DNA from: Streptomyces sp. NBC_00154
GTDB taxonomy: Bacteria > Actinomycetota > Actinomycetes > Streptomycetales > Streptomycetaceae
DNA length: 64,000 bases
Assembly: GCF_026342835.1 (NCBI RefSeq)
Contig: NZ_JAPEMI010000001.1
Coordinates: 5,276,501-5,340,500, forward strand
Direction of reading: 5' to 3'
In this document: one piece after another, positions 24,506 to 32,564 of the stretch
Numbering within the stretch: the first letter of the stretch is position 1
How the letters are laid out: each line of letters begins with the position of its first letter
Notes under the pieces: model-generated
Told to the model about the DNA's origin: nothing
Database searches by the model: none
The model's input: the letters and a program-made list of their open reading frames with translations, nothing else
Translations under genes and position numbers: made by a program

Positions 24506-24610
24506 CCCGCTGGAGGGACGAGCGGGGCCGACCGGCGCGTTCCCGTCCGTGCCGCTTCTCACCGATTTTTCAGACTGCCCGACCGGCCGCAGCCGCACGG
24601 CGCGGACTCG

Positions 24611-25135
24611 TCACCGGGTCATGGAGCGGCCTTCGTCCGGCGTCCGGCCGGCCGTGGGTGCCAGCGTGAAGAGCAGCTCGTCGGTCAGCTCGCCGCGGGC
24701 GTGCGCGAAGCCCCGGTCCTTGCCCGTGACGGTGAAGCCGCACTTCTCCAGCACCCGGCGCGAACCGGTGTTGTCGACCGCCGCCCGGGCGTGCAGCGGG
24801 CGTTCCGGCACGGCGTCCAGCAGCGCCCGCAGGGCGGCGGTCGCGAGCCCGCGGCCCCAGTGTGCCCGGTCGATCCAGTAGGTGACCTGGCGGTCGCCCT
24901 CGGGCCCGTACACCCCGGCGTTGCCGACCACCGCGCCGTCGGCGAGCACCGTCCGCATCACGATCGTCGGGTCGGCCAGGAGCCGCGTCCAGTGGGCGTC
25001 GAACGCGGCCCGGTCAGTGGGGTCCTCGCTGGTGAAGGCGGCTGTGCGGACCGACTCCGGATCGCACATGTACGCGTAGAACAGCGGCAGATCGCTGCCG
25101 CGCACCTCGCGCAGGGTCACCTCGGCCGCGTTCAT
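24611..25135 (-). CDS. GNAT N-acetyltransferase (RimJ/RimL type)
   Basis: 174 residues. The acetyl-CoA-binding loop appears in YWIDRAHWGRGLATAALRALL, followed by VDNTGSRRVLEKCGF, the typical RimJ/RimL ending. The substrate is unknown; relatives acetylate ribosomal-protein N-termini, antibiotics or small amines. Three base pairs separate its start from the stop of the IclR gene, so the two are probably co-transcribed. Confidence 0.85.
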   Translation of the reverse strand: MNAAEVTLREVRGSDLPLFYAYMCDPESVRTAAFTSEDPTDRAAFDAHWTRLLADPTIVMRTVLADGAVVGNAGVYGPEGDRQVTYWIDRAHWGRGLATAALRALLDAVPERPLHARAAVDNTGSRRVLEKCGFTVTGKDRGFAHARGELTDELLFTLAPTAGRTPDEGRSMTR

Positions 25136-25138
25136 CGG

Positions 25139-25909
25139 TCAGAGCCTCCGGGTGGCGAGTGTCAGCCGGTCCCGCGCGTCGAAGAGCGCGTCCTTGACCA
25201 TCTGCTCGTGCGCGGGGGTGAGCCGGGCGACCGGCACCGAGCAGCTGATCGCGTCGCGCGCCGGGGTCCGGTACGGGATCGCGATGCCGAAGCAGCGCAG
25301 CCCCAGGGTGTTCTCCTCGCGGTCCACCGCATACCCCTGCTCGCGGATGACGTGCAGCTCCTCGATGAGCTTCTCGCGGTCGGTGAGGGTGTGCTCGGTC
25401 AGCGCGGGCAGCGTCTCCGGCAGCATCTTGCGGACCTGCTCGTCGCTGTGGGTGGCCAGCAGCGCCTTGCCGAGCGAGGTGGAGTGGGCGGGCAGCCGAC
25501 GGCCGACGCGGGTGAAGGGACGCAGATAGTGCTGGGACTGCCGGGTGGCGAGATAGACCACATTCGTACCGTCGAGGCGGGCCAGGTGGATGGTCTCCGT
25601 GGTGTCGTCGGAGAGCCGGTCCAGCGTCGGCCTGGCGGCCGCGACGACCTCGTCGCCGTCGATGTACGAGGTGCCGACCAGTAGGGCCCGCACGCCGATG
25701 CCGTACCGCGTCCCCGTCGCGTCGGTCTCCACCCAGCCCAACTCGACCAGGGTGCGCAGCAGCATGTAGAGGCTCGACTTGGGGTAGCCGACGGCTTCCT
25801 GCACAGCCGCCAGCGAATGCATACCGGGCCGCCCGGCGAAGTACTCGAGCAGCTCCACCGTCCGTACCGCGGACTTGACCTGTGCCCCACCTGACTCGGC
25901 AACCGACAT
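25139..25909 (-). CDS. IclR-family regulator, probable local control of KGSA dehydrogenase
   Basis: 256 residues from the ATG at 25909; an upstream ATG (25963) would add 18 atypical residues. Winged helix at about 12-70 (AVRTVELLEYFAG, AVGYPKSSLYMLLRTL), then the IclR effector domain with PAHSTSLGKALLA and the C-terminal FGIAIPYRTPARDAISCSVPVARLT, described in part. IclR proteins such as KdgR commonly control uronate and aromatic catabolism. It diverges from the aldehyde dehydrogenase gene, with a palindrome in the shared region, so it is probably that gene's regulator. The ligand might be a keto-deoxy acid. Confidence 0.87.
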   Translation of the reverse strand: MSVAESGGAQVKSAVRTVELLEYFAGRPGMHSLAAVQEAVGYPKSSLYMLLRTLVELGWVETDATGTRYGIGVRALLVGTSYIDGDEVVAAARPTLDRLSDDTTETIHLARLDGTNVVYLATRQSQHYLRPFTRVGRRLPAHSTSLGKALLATHSDEQVRKMLPETLPALTEHTLTDREKLIEELHVIREQGYAVDREENTLGLRCFGIAIPYRTPARDAISCSVPVARLTPAHEQMVKDALFDARDRLTLATRRL

Positions 25910-26009
25910 CGCCCTACGCCCCTTCCAGCCCACTTGCGAAACCCTGCGACTTCTTGCCAACACGGAACGCCCGGAAATAGAGTCCCTGCATATTCACGAT
26001 CAGGAACTC

Positions 26010-26027
26010 TGTTCAGAATACCGAACA
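26010..26027. promoter_or_regulatory. Candidate IclR operator
   Basis: TGTTCAGAATACCGAACA, an 18-bp imperfect palindrome (perfect TGTTC/GAACA arms), lies between the divergent IclR and aldehyde dehydrogenase genes. It is 38 bp before the preferred GTG start, so it overlaps the likely promoter or leader. Confidence 0.5.
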
Positions 26028-26064
26028 ACTTCTGATGTGTGGCAGTGGAGCGGAAGGAAACACG

Positions 26065-27585
26065 GTGGCAGCAGCACCAGTCTGGAGCGTCGACCCCCGC
26101 ACCGGGAACCCGCGTGAGCAGGTTGCGGTGGAGGCTACAGCGGAGGAGGTCGACCGCGCTGTCAGGGCGGCACATGCCGTACGGGACTCGCTCGCCGACC
26201 GCACCGTACGCGCCGCCTTTCTGCGTACCGCGGCCGATCTGCTCGCCGAGGCGGGCGAGCACGTGATCGAGGCCGCCGACGCGGAGACCGCACTCGGCCC
26301 GGCCCGGCTCACCGGTGAGCTCGCCCGCACCGCAGCCCAGTTGCGGGCCTTCGCGGAGGTCGTCGACGAGGGCGCCTTCCTCGACATCCACATCGACCAC
26401 GCGGATGCGACCCGGACTCCGCCGTGGCCGGACCTGCGCCGCTACAAGATCCCGCTCGGCGTCGTCGCCGTCTACGCGGCCAGCAACTTCCCGCTCGCCT
26501 TCTCCGTGCCCGGCGGCGACACCGCCAGCGCCCTGGCGGCCGGCTGCCCGGTCGTCGTCAAGGCGCACCCCGACCACCCCGCCACCTCCGAGCTGTGCGC
26601 CTCAGTGCTGCGCCGGGCCGCCGCCAAGGTGGGCCTGCCCGAGGACGTACTGATCCTGGTGCACGGCTTCGAGGCGGGCGTCGAGCTGGTCAAGCACCCG
26701 CTCGTGGCCGCCGCCGGCTTCACCGGCTCGATCCGCGGCGGGAGGGCGCTGTTCGACGCGGCGGCCGCCCGGCCCACCCCGATCCCGTTCCACGGCGAGC
26801 TCGGCTCCCTCAACCCCGTCGTCGTCACCGAGGCGGCCGCCGCCGAGCGCGGCGAGCAGATCGGTGCCGGGCTTGCCGGCTCGATGACCATGGGCGCGGG
26901 CCAGTTCTGCACCAAGCCCGGCTTCGTCCTGGCCCCGACGGGCGAGACCGGCGACCGGCTGCTGAAGTCGCTGACCGACGCGGTCAGCGACAGCGAGGCC
27001 GCGGTCATGCTCGACCACCGGATGCGGGACGCCTTCGTCGCAGGCGTACGGGCCCGGGCCGAACTCCCGGACGTGGACGCCCCCGTCACCCCCGGTGCGG
27101 GCGGCGACCACACCGTCTCCGCAGGCTTCCTGACGGTACCGGCGCACCTGCTGGCCACCGAGGGCTCGCACGACGCGCTCCTGGAGGAGTGCTTCGGCCC
27201 GGTCACCGTCGTGGCCCGGTACGCCTCCGAGGACGAGATCACCGCCGTCCTCTCCCGGCTCCCCGGCAACCTCACCGCCACTCTCCAGATCGCCGAGGAG
27301 GGCGCCGACGCCGACGCCCCCGGACTCCTCGCGGCCCTCACCCCGCTGGCCGGCCGGGTCCTCGTCAACGGCTGGCCGACCGGTGTCGCGGTCGCCCCCG
27401 CCCAGCATCACGGCGGCCCCTACCCGGCCACCACCTCCACCTCCACCTCGGTCGGCGCCACCGCGATCGAACGCTGGCTGCGCCCGGTCAGCTACCAGAC
27501 GACGCCGGAGGCCCTGCTGCCGCCGGAACTGCGCGAGGACAATCCGCTGGGCCTGCCGCGCCGGGTGGACGGACGCCGCGCATGA
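26065..27585 (+). CDS. Alpha-ketoglutaric semialdehyde (2,5-dioxovalerate) dehydrogenase, NADP+ type
   Basis: 506 residues from the GTG at 26065, preferred over the ATG at 26035 because GGAAGGA lies before it. The aldehyde dehydrogenase fold is clear: coenzyme site in KAHPDHPATSE, the general-base glutamate in GELGSLNPVV and the nucleophile cysteine in GAGQFCTKPG. This GQFCTKPG-type sequence with the SNFPLAFSVPGGDTASALAAG block marks the KGSA dehydrogenase group. It oxidises alpha-ketoglutaric semialdehyde to 2-oxoglutarate, the last step of both the uronate (Udh-KdgD) and L-arabinose-type oxidative routes suggested in this window. ATGA overlap with the DUF1349 gene. Confidence 0.86.
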   Translation: MAAAPVWSVDPRTGNPREQVAVEATAEEVDRAVRAAHAVRDSLADRTVRAAFLRTAADLLAEAGEHVIEAADAETALGPARLTGELARTAAQLRAFAEVVDEGAFLDIHIDHADATRTPPWPDLRRYKIPLGVVAVYAASNFPLAFSVPGGDTASALAAGCPVVVKAHPDHPATSELCASVLRRAAAKVGLPEDVLILVHGFEAGVELVKHPLVAAAGFTGSIRGGRALFDAAAARPTPIPFHGELGSLNPVVVTEAAAAERGEQIGAGLAGSMTMGAGQFCTKPGFVLAPTGETGDRLLKSLTDAVSDSEAAVMLDHRMRDAFVAGVRARAELPDVDAPVTPGAGGDHTVSAGFLTVPAHLLATEGSHDALLEECFGPVTVVARYASEDEITAVLSRLPGNLTATLQIAEEGADADAPGLLAALTPLAGRVLVNGWPTGVAVAPAQHHGGPYPATTSTSTSVGATAIERWLRPVSYQTTPEALLPPELREDNPLGLPRRVDGRRA

Positions 27586-28193
27586 CGCTGAGCCTTCCCG
27601 AACTCCCCTTTGAGCTGCGGTCGTTCGGCCCGGAGGGGCAGTGGTCGTACGAGGACGGTGTGCTGACCGGACGGGCGGGCGTCCGGCAGGACCGGTTCGT
27701 ACCGCCCGGCGGCGACGCCCTCGATCCGGCGAGCGACGCGCCACGCCTGCTGGGCGTGGCACCGGACGGCGACTTCCAGCTGATCGCCCGGGTGAACGTC
27801 GGCTTCGCGGCGGCCTTCGACGCCGGGGTGCTCTATCTGCACGTCGGGGAACGGGAATGGGCGAAGCTCTGCCTGGAACTCTCCCCGGCCGACCCCACCA
27901 TCTGCACGGTGGTCACCCGCGGCCGCTCCGACGACGCCAACGCCTTTGTCGTGGACGGCGAAAGCTGCTGGCTGCGGGTCAGCCGCAACGGCAGCGCGTT
28001 CGCCTTCCACGCCTCGGCCGACGGCGAGAAGTGGACCTTCGTCCGCGTCTTCGCCCTCGGCGAGCCCGAGCAGGCCGCCGAGGCATCCGTCGGCTTCCTG
28101 GTCCAGTCCCCGACGGGCGAGGGCTGCGAGGCCACGTTCGACCGGATCACCTTCCGCACGACGGGACTTGAGGACCTGCGCGACGGCAGTTGA
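27582..28193 (+). CDS. DUF1349 (concanavalin-like) protein
   Basis: 203 residues, no signal peptide. The DUF1349 pattern is seen in the middle and C-terminus: FDAGVLYLHVGEREWAKLCLE, VTRGRSDDANAF, WLRVSRNGSAFAFHASADG and VGFLVQSPTGEGC. This beta-sandwich family resembles concanavalin-type carbohydrate-binding modules and the C-terminal domain of GH43 enzymes; its role is not known. ATGA coupling to KGSA dehydrogenase suggests involvement in sugar catabolism inside the cell. Its last 33 bases have a near-copy at 38027-38059, on the far side of an accessory block. Confidence 0.8.
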   Translation: MTLSLPELPFELRSFGPEGQWSYEDGVLTGRAGVRQDRFVPPGGDALDPASDAPRLLGVAPDGDFQLIARVNVGFAAAFDAGVLYLHVGEREWAKLCLELSPADPTICTVVTRGRSDDANAFVVDGESCWLRVSRNGSAFAFHASADGEKWTFVRVFALGEPEQAAEASVGFLVQSPTGEGCEATFDRITFRTTGLEDLRDGS

Positions 28194-28221
28194 ACGCTCG
28201 CGCGACCTCACCGTCTCCGTC

Positions 28222-28252
28222 ACCCGCGCCCTCCGGTCCAGAGGGCGCGGGT
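28222..28252 (+). terminator. Terminator after the DUF1349 gene
   Basis: Perfect 12-bp arms (28222-28233 and 28241-28252) with a 7-nt loop, 28 bp after the stop. Confidence 0.8.
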
Positions 28253-28407
28253 GTGCGTCTCCGGGCCCGTTCCCGGGCTCAGGCTCCGGCCGCGTAGCGC
28301 ACGAAGTGCGTCCGGCCGGGGCGGGTGAGTGCCAAGTGGGGGAGGGACGTGTCCTTTCGGCACTGTCGCCGGGTACTTGGGTCGTCAACGGCTCGGGGGC
28401 ACCGTGA

Positions 28408-28524
28408 GACCGTTCCGACGCGGACCACCTCCTGCACTGGTCCGCCTGGCGCCGCCACCACCAGCACCGGGCCGCCGCAGCACACCGCCGTTGGAACAAC
28501 ATCACCGCAGCCGCGACGACCTGA
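28408..28524 (+). pseudogene. Relic of a transposase C-terminus
   Basis: A 38-codon reading frame begins directly after an in-frame stop and ends at a TGA (28522-28524). Its product contains DHLLHWSAWRRHHQHRAAA and RRWN, the kind of Trp/Arg/His-rich tail (WSxWRRxHQ) I recognise from actinobacterial IS transposases. No catalytic region, start codon or terminal inverted repeats can be seen, so it is a scrap. It marks the left side of the 28.6-37.7 kb accessory block. The exact IS family cannot be named. Confidence 0.6.
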
Positions 28525-28560
28525 CCCCACCATGAAGATCAAGAACTACAGCTGCCGTGA

Positions 28561-28600
28561 CTGAGGGCGGGCACATACGGATGTATGTGCCCGCCCTCAG
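28561..28600. terminator. Long perfect hairpin terminator
   Basis: 18-bp perfect arms (28561-28578 and 28583-28600) with loop GGAT, 9 bp beyond the stop of the minus-strand phosphodiester glycosidase gene. It likely terminates that transcript. Confidence 0.85.
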
Positions 28601-28609
28601 CTTGTCGGA

Positions 28610-31039
28610 CTACTTGTTGTGGGACGTGGCCGCCACGACCTGGATGGTCTTCGAGGTCGTGATCGGCGCGAGCGAGCTGTCATTCGTGTAGGGACGCATC
28701 GAGTCATTCGTCACCGACACGGTCACCGAGCCCCTGCGCAGCGCGGTGAGCTTCCGGGTCTGCGGGTCGAGGATCGCGACCTTGCCCTCGTCACGGGCCT
28801 GGTCGATGGCGTGCTTCCCGCTGCCGATCGCCAGGTTGGACGAGCCGCTCCAGTCGACCGACATCGGGTACTGCAGCGGCACCACACGCGTGCCCGTCCC
28901 CACGCCCTGCGGCTGCACGATGCTGCCGGAGAGCTGCGCGGTCTTACCGGCCTCGACGGAGGCCGGGGTGTTGAGCGTGATGGACTGCGCGAAGGCGCGC
29001 ACGTCGGCCTCCAGCCACTGCTGGTTGGCGCTGCGGTCCGCGTCGACGGACCAGTCGACCCACCCGGTGAACCCGCCGCGGTCCGGAGTGCCGTACGGGT
29101 CCTTGCCCGACGACGGCAGCACCACGTACGGGACGCCCTCAAGGCGGTGGACATTGGCGATCTGGGCGTGGGATCCGACCATCGCGGCGCCCTTGTCCGT
29201 GGAGTCACGGAAATCCGTGAGCATGTGCTCGATGAGCGCGGCCTCGTCGCGGTCGCCGAGCTGGCTGGACTTCGTCTCGGCGGGGTCGTCCACCGGGTGG
29301 TGGGCGAACACCATGACGTTGTGGACCGAGTCGTCGTTCTTTGCGTCGGCGAGCGCCTTCTGGAGCATCGGGAGCTGGTCCCACGCCGACCCGCGCAGCG
29401 ACCCGACGGAGCTGGCGAGCAGGATGAACCGGGTGCCCTTGTGGTCGAGCGTCCGGTACGGCTGGCCGAACTCCTTGCTGAAGTTCGTCAGGTCCTGCTG
29501 GACGTTGTTGAGGCCGTAGGACTCGTGGTTGCCCGCCACGTAGTAGCACGGGACCGAGCCGGACTTCGGGTCCGGCGTGCTGTTCGCCGCCGGCTCCTGG
29601 CCGACCGGTATGAGGTCGCACCCGGCGTCGGTGAGTACCTTGCGGGCAAGAGAGAGGTCCTGCGGCAGGCCGCGGTCGGTGACGTCACCGTTGAGGACGA
29701 TCAGGTCCGGATTGGTCTTGCGGATCCGCTGGATGGCAGCCGTCGCGACCTGGGTCAGCGCCGGGTTGTCGGCGGTGAACTGCACGTCCGACAGCGTGGC
29801 GAACTTCCGCGTGTCGTGTCCCTGGAGCAGCGAGCCGTCGTCGGAGACGAGCGGGTCGGGCTGGGCGGGCAGGTCGATCGACGTCGGGACGTCGGCCTCG
29901 ACGCGGTCCAGGACGAACGTGCCCGCCTTCTGCTGGGCGACGCTCGTGTTGATGCCCTGGAAGCCCGAGACGGCGATCGGGAACTTCGTGTTTGCCGGCA
30001 GCGTGAACGACGCGTTCTGCCAGTTGTCGCTCGCGGTCAGGGCGGAGCCGTAGACGCCGTTGCTCTTTCCGTCCGCGTCGACGTAGTTGATGTAGGTCAG
30101 GCCGTTCGGCATGCTGATACTCGACTTGAGCCGCACCCGCAGGCGCAGCGGCTGACCCGGCACCTGGATGCGTCCGGCCGCCGACGTCACCGTGATGCCC
30201 ACGTTGCGCATCGCGTTGAAGTCGATCCGCAGGCCGTCGGGGTCCGCCGAGAACGTCGTGGCCGCGGTGCTGTTGTTGCGCCAGCGGGCGAGCACGTCGT
30301 CGTCGAAGTCGTAGACCGTCTTGGTCTGCACGCCGACGGTGATCGGGAGCTGGACCGACTTGCCGCCGACCGAGACCTTGAGGATCGTGGCCGCGTTGGT
30401 GAGCGGGGTGATCTTCAGCTTGCCGTCCACGGACTTCATGTCGACGACGCTGTGGTCGTAGTCGAGCGAGAGGTCCTGCGGGTCGATCGGAGCCGTGTAG
30501 CCCTCCGCGTCGCGGCCGGTCACGGAGACGGTCACAGCGTTGGCGGGCGTCGCGTCGGCGATCGACAGGCGCTGGGACGACAGCTCCACGCTGTTGACCG
30601 GGCCGAGGACGGAGACCTTCTCCTGCGCCTGCTTGTCACGCACGTGCGCGTCGACCGTGAACGTGCGATGCGCCTTGGCCGGGGCCGTGAGCGTGCCGCC
30701 CTCGACGGGTGCTCCGTCCGCGGTCCACAGCACGGACTCCGGGTCCACCGTCACCGGCGTCTCGTGGTTGTCGACGCCCTCCGCGACGAGGCGGCGGTGC
30801 AGCCCCGGGAAGACCTTCACGCCGCCGTCGGCCGACGCCGCGCCAAGCGCGGGGTTGACGAGGAGCTGGTCCAGCTTGCCGTCGCCCTTCGTGACGAACA
30901 CGCCCACGCCGTTCGGGTCGTTGCGCTCCTGGCCGTCGGACGGGACGTTGCGGACGGTCGCGGAGTCCTCGCCGAGCGCGCGGGCGACCATCGTGGTCGA
31001 GCCGCCGCCGTCGAGGTTGACTGCGGTCTCCACGCCCAT
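28610..31039 (-). CDS. C-terminal part of a frameshift-split surface phosphodiester glycosidase/metallophosphoesterase
   Basis: This 809-codon frame has no start of its own: MGVETAVNLDGGGSTTM at its first ATG is the end of the NAGPA (phosphodiester glycosidase) domain begun by the upstream frame at 31050-32174. After it come Ig-like beta domains (about 70-250), a carbohydrate-binding-like sandwich (about 250-370, YDFDDDVLARWRN), a calcineurin-type metallophosphoesterase domain (about 415-690, with NGDVTDRG, GNHES and FAHHPVDD), and a C-terminal Ig-like domain. Two metal motifs are unusual: SDVQF where SDxH is usual, and GSHAQ where GHxH is usual. Without frame repair this part would probably not be made or exported. 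Intact protein would be about 1,190 residues. Confidence 0.8.
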   Translation of the reverse strand: MGVETAVNLDGGGSTTMVARALGEDSATVRNVPSDGQERNDPNGVGVFVTKGDGKLDQLLVNPALGAASADGGVKVFPGLHRRLVAEGVDNHETPVTVDPESVLWTADGAPVEGGTLTAPAKAHRTFTVDAHVRDKQAQEKVSVLGPVNSVELSSQRLSIADATPANAVTVSVTGRDAEGYTAPIDPQDLSLDYDHSVVDMKSVDGKLKITPLTNAATILKVSVGGKSVQLPITVGVQTKTVYDFDDDVLARWRNNSTAATTFSADPDGLRIDFNAMRNVGITVTSAAGRIQVPGQPLRLRVRLKSSISMPNGLTYINYVDADGKSNGVYGSALTASDNWQNASFTLPANTKFPIAVSGFQGINTSVAQQKAGTFVLDRVEADVPTSIDLPAQPDPLVSDDGSLLQGHDTRKFATLSDVQFTADNPALTQVATAAIQRIRKTNPDLIVLNGDVTDRGLPQDLSLARKVLTDAGCDLIPVGQEPAANSTPDPKSGSVPCYYVAGNHESYGLNNVQQDLTNFSKEFGQPYRTLDHKGTRFILLASSVGSLRGSAWDQLPMLQKALADAKNDDSVHNVMVFAHHPVDDPAETKSSQLGDRDEAALIEHMLTDFRDSTDKGAAMVGSHAQIANVHRLEGVPYVVLPSSGKDPYGTPDRGGFTGWVDWSVDADRSANQQWLEADVRAFAQSITLNTPASVEAGKTAQLSGSIVQPQGVGTGTRVVPLQYPMSVDWSGSSNLAIGSGKHAIDQARDEGKVAILDPQTRKLTALRRGSVTVSVTNDSMRPYTNDSSLAPITTSKTIQVVAATSHNK

Positions 31040-31049
31040 CGCGGCGAGT

Positions 31050-32174
31050 TCACGCGCTTCCTCGTCGATCCCGATGCCGCCCCTTGCCGGTGCCGCCCGG
31101 GCCGTCCCAGGTGGCGAGCACGAGCTTCTTGCCGCCGTCCTTGAAGCCGAGCGCGGTGCGGGGGGCGATCGAGGTGTCGAGACCGCTGACGACCTTGCCG
31201 CCGGAGATGATGGTGCCGCCGTGGCCGACCGCGAACTTCATCGTCTTGGCAACGTTGTCGGCGAGATCGTAGTTGAGCTTCGCCGGGTCGCCGGGCTGCA
31301 GCCCGCGGAGCGCGGTCGCCGCGGCGCCGCGCCCGACGAGCACGAAGCTGTCGTCCGGGATCGTCCCCGAGCCCGCGGGACCGTTCGGCGTGACCGACAC
31401 GACCGAGCCGTTCTTGACCAGCACCTCGGCGATCTGGTCGTTGGGCACGCCCGTCAGGCCGCGGTTGCGGCTGTAGTCGCCCCACGCCGACGTGAACGCG
31501 ATCAGACCGTCCGCGGGGACCCCGCCGCCGTTCGCGGCGTTGAGCGACAGCACCTTGTGGTCCGCGCCCGCGAAGTTCGCGTTCGCGTCGACCGTGAGGT
31601 CCACGAGCTGGGCCATGCCGTCCTTGCTGACGCCCACGTGCTGACGGCCGCCGGTGTCGGCGGACTTGATCAGCTTCCCGTTCTGGACCTCGCCACCGAG
31701 GGCCGCGTTGGAGTTTCCGATGTCGAAGAACTCGCCGTTGACGCCCGCGACCGCGCCGGCCTTGTTGGCGGCCTTGCTGAGCGGGCCGCCGGAGGCGACC
31801 GATCCGGAGGTCAGCAGGTCCGTGCCGACCGCGCTGTTGGACAGGTCCACGTTCAGGAACTGCGCGTCGTACCAGCCCTCCTGGGCGAGCGCCTTCACCT
31901 GTTGCAGGTCGATCCCCGGGCCGATCTTCTCGGACGTGTTGGTCACGGGGATTCCACCGGTGGCGGGCGTGCCGGTGGCGGGCGCACCAGTGGCGGGCGT
32001 GCCGGTGGCCGGCACACCGGTGACCGGATCGATGTTGGCCGGAGCAACAGGGACCGGAGCGGGCGCGCCGCTGCCCGCGTACGCGACGGCAGGCGCGGCG
32101 GCCAGTGCTGTCGCTGTGGCGAGCACCACCATCAGCGGTCTCGCACGCCGACGGCTGAGGACCGTCAATGTCAT
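31050..32174 (-). CDS. N-terminal part of a frameshift-split secreted phosphodiester glycosidase
   Basis: 374 codons. A signal peptide (PLMVVLATATALAAAPAVAYA) is followed by a Pro/Thr/Gly repeat linker and most of an NAGPA domain (PF09992 type: KAGAVAGVNGEFFDIGNSNAALGG, KTMKFAVGHGGTIISGG, IAPRTALGFKDGG). The domain breaks off at GPGGTGKG, then runs out of frame to a TGA. Shifting by one base at the C-run 31080-31083 restores GGIGIDEEARELAAMGVETA, which continues directly into the downstream frame. NAGPA-type domains cleave sugar-phosphodiester bonds, for example in teichoic-type polymers. As read, the gene is a pseudogene or needs frameshifting; a sequencing error in the homopolymer is also possible. 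Confidence 0.82.
   Translation of the reverse strand: MTLTVLSRRRARPLMVVLATATALAAAPAVAYAGSGAPAPVPVAPANIDPVTGVPATGTPATGAPATGTPATGGIPVTNTSEKIGPGIDLQQVKALAQEGWYDAQFLNVDLSNSAVGTDLLTSGSVASGGPLSKAANKAGAVAGVNGEFFDIGNSNAALGGEVQNGKLIKSADTGGRQHVGVSKDGMAQLVDLTVDANANFAGADHKVLSLNAANGGGVPADGLIAFTSAWGDYSRNRGLTGVPNDQIAEVLVKNGSVVSVTPNGPAGSGTIPDDSFVLVGRGAAATALRGLQPGDPAKLNYDLADNVAKTMKFAVGHGGTIISGGKVVSGLDTSIAPRTALGFKDGGKKLVLATWDGPGGTGKGRHRDRRGSA
31962..32021. repeat. Four imperfect 15-bp tandem units encoding a Pro-Ala-Thr-Gly linker
   Basis: Units at 31962-31976, 31977-31991, 31992-32006 and 32007-32021 encode the repeated pentapeptide pattern (V/T/A)PATG behind the signal peptide, likely a cell-wall-spanning flexible linker. 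Units one and three are identical. Confidence 0.8.
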
Positions 32175-32495
32175 GGGAACCTCGGGTCAGGAGATGAAGC
32201 GGGGGAAACACCCCGCTACGCCCATTTCGATCATGGATGCGTGCCTGATTGAAAAGATCAACCGATGCGTGCGAATGACGGCAGCACGAGCAGTCGGTGA
32301 AACCCGGCTGTGAATTTGCCTTTTGTCGTTGCGGTGGGCCGCGAGCCTTTGTCGTGCCCGCCTGCAGGGTGAGGCCTTGTCAGGAGTGGCCTGCGGGCGG
32401 TGCGGTGTCGCCCAGGTGCCCGCTCATCTGGCCGAAGGGCCGTCACGCGTAGGCGCTTCAGCTGCCTCTCTTTGCCGTACAGGAGACAGAAGACG
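32175..32495. other. Intergenic region upstream of the split gene
   Basis: No coding sequence is supported here. It should hold the promoter for the minus-strand gene at 32174. An 11-bp inverted repeat with one G-T pair (32358-32368 and 32390-32400) is present; its role is unclear. I looked for a riboswitch-like layout and did not find one I could support. Confidence 0.4.
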
Positions 32496-32527
32496 GCCCC
32501 TGGTCGGCGGCGACGCCGGCCAGGGGC
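32496..32527 (-). terminator. Terminator after the YncE/phosphatase gene
   Basis: 14-bp arms (32496-32509 and 32514-32527) with a single G-T pair and a GCGA loop, 38 bp beyond the minus-strand stop. Confidence 0.8.
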
Positions 32528-32564
32528 TCGTTTACGCGATCAGGCTGTGCTGACCGGTCCTACG

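Noticed and set aside
28325..28564. Plus-strand 79-codon frame before the long terminator
   Set aside because: Its translation is Thr/Pro/Arg-rich; the meaningful signal here is the transposase tail in a different frame.
28619..31144. 841-codon plus-strand frame opposite the phosphodiester glycosidase gene
   Set aside because: Shadow frame; no recognised domain or ribosome site.
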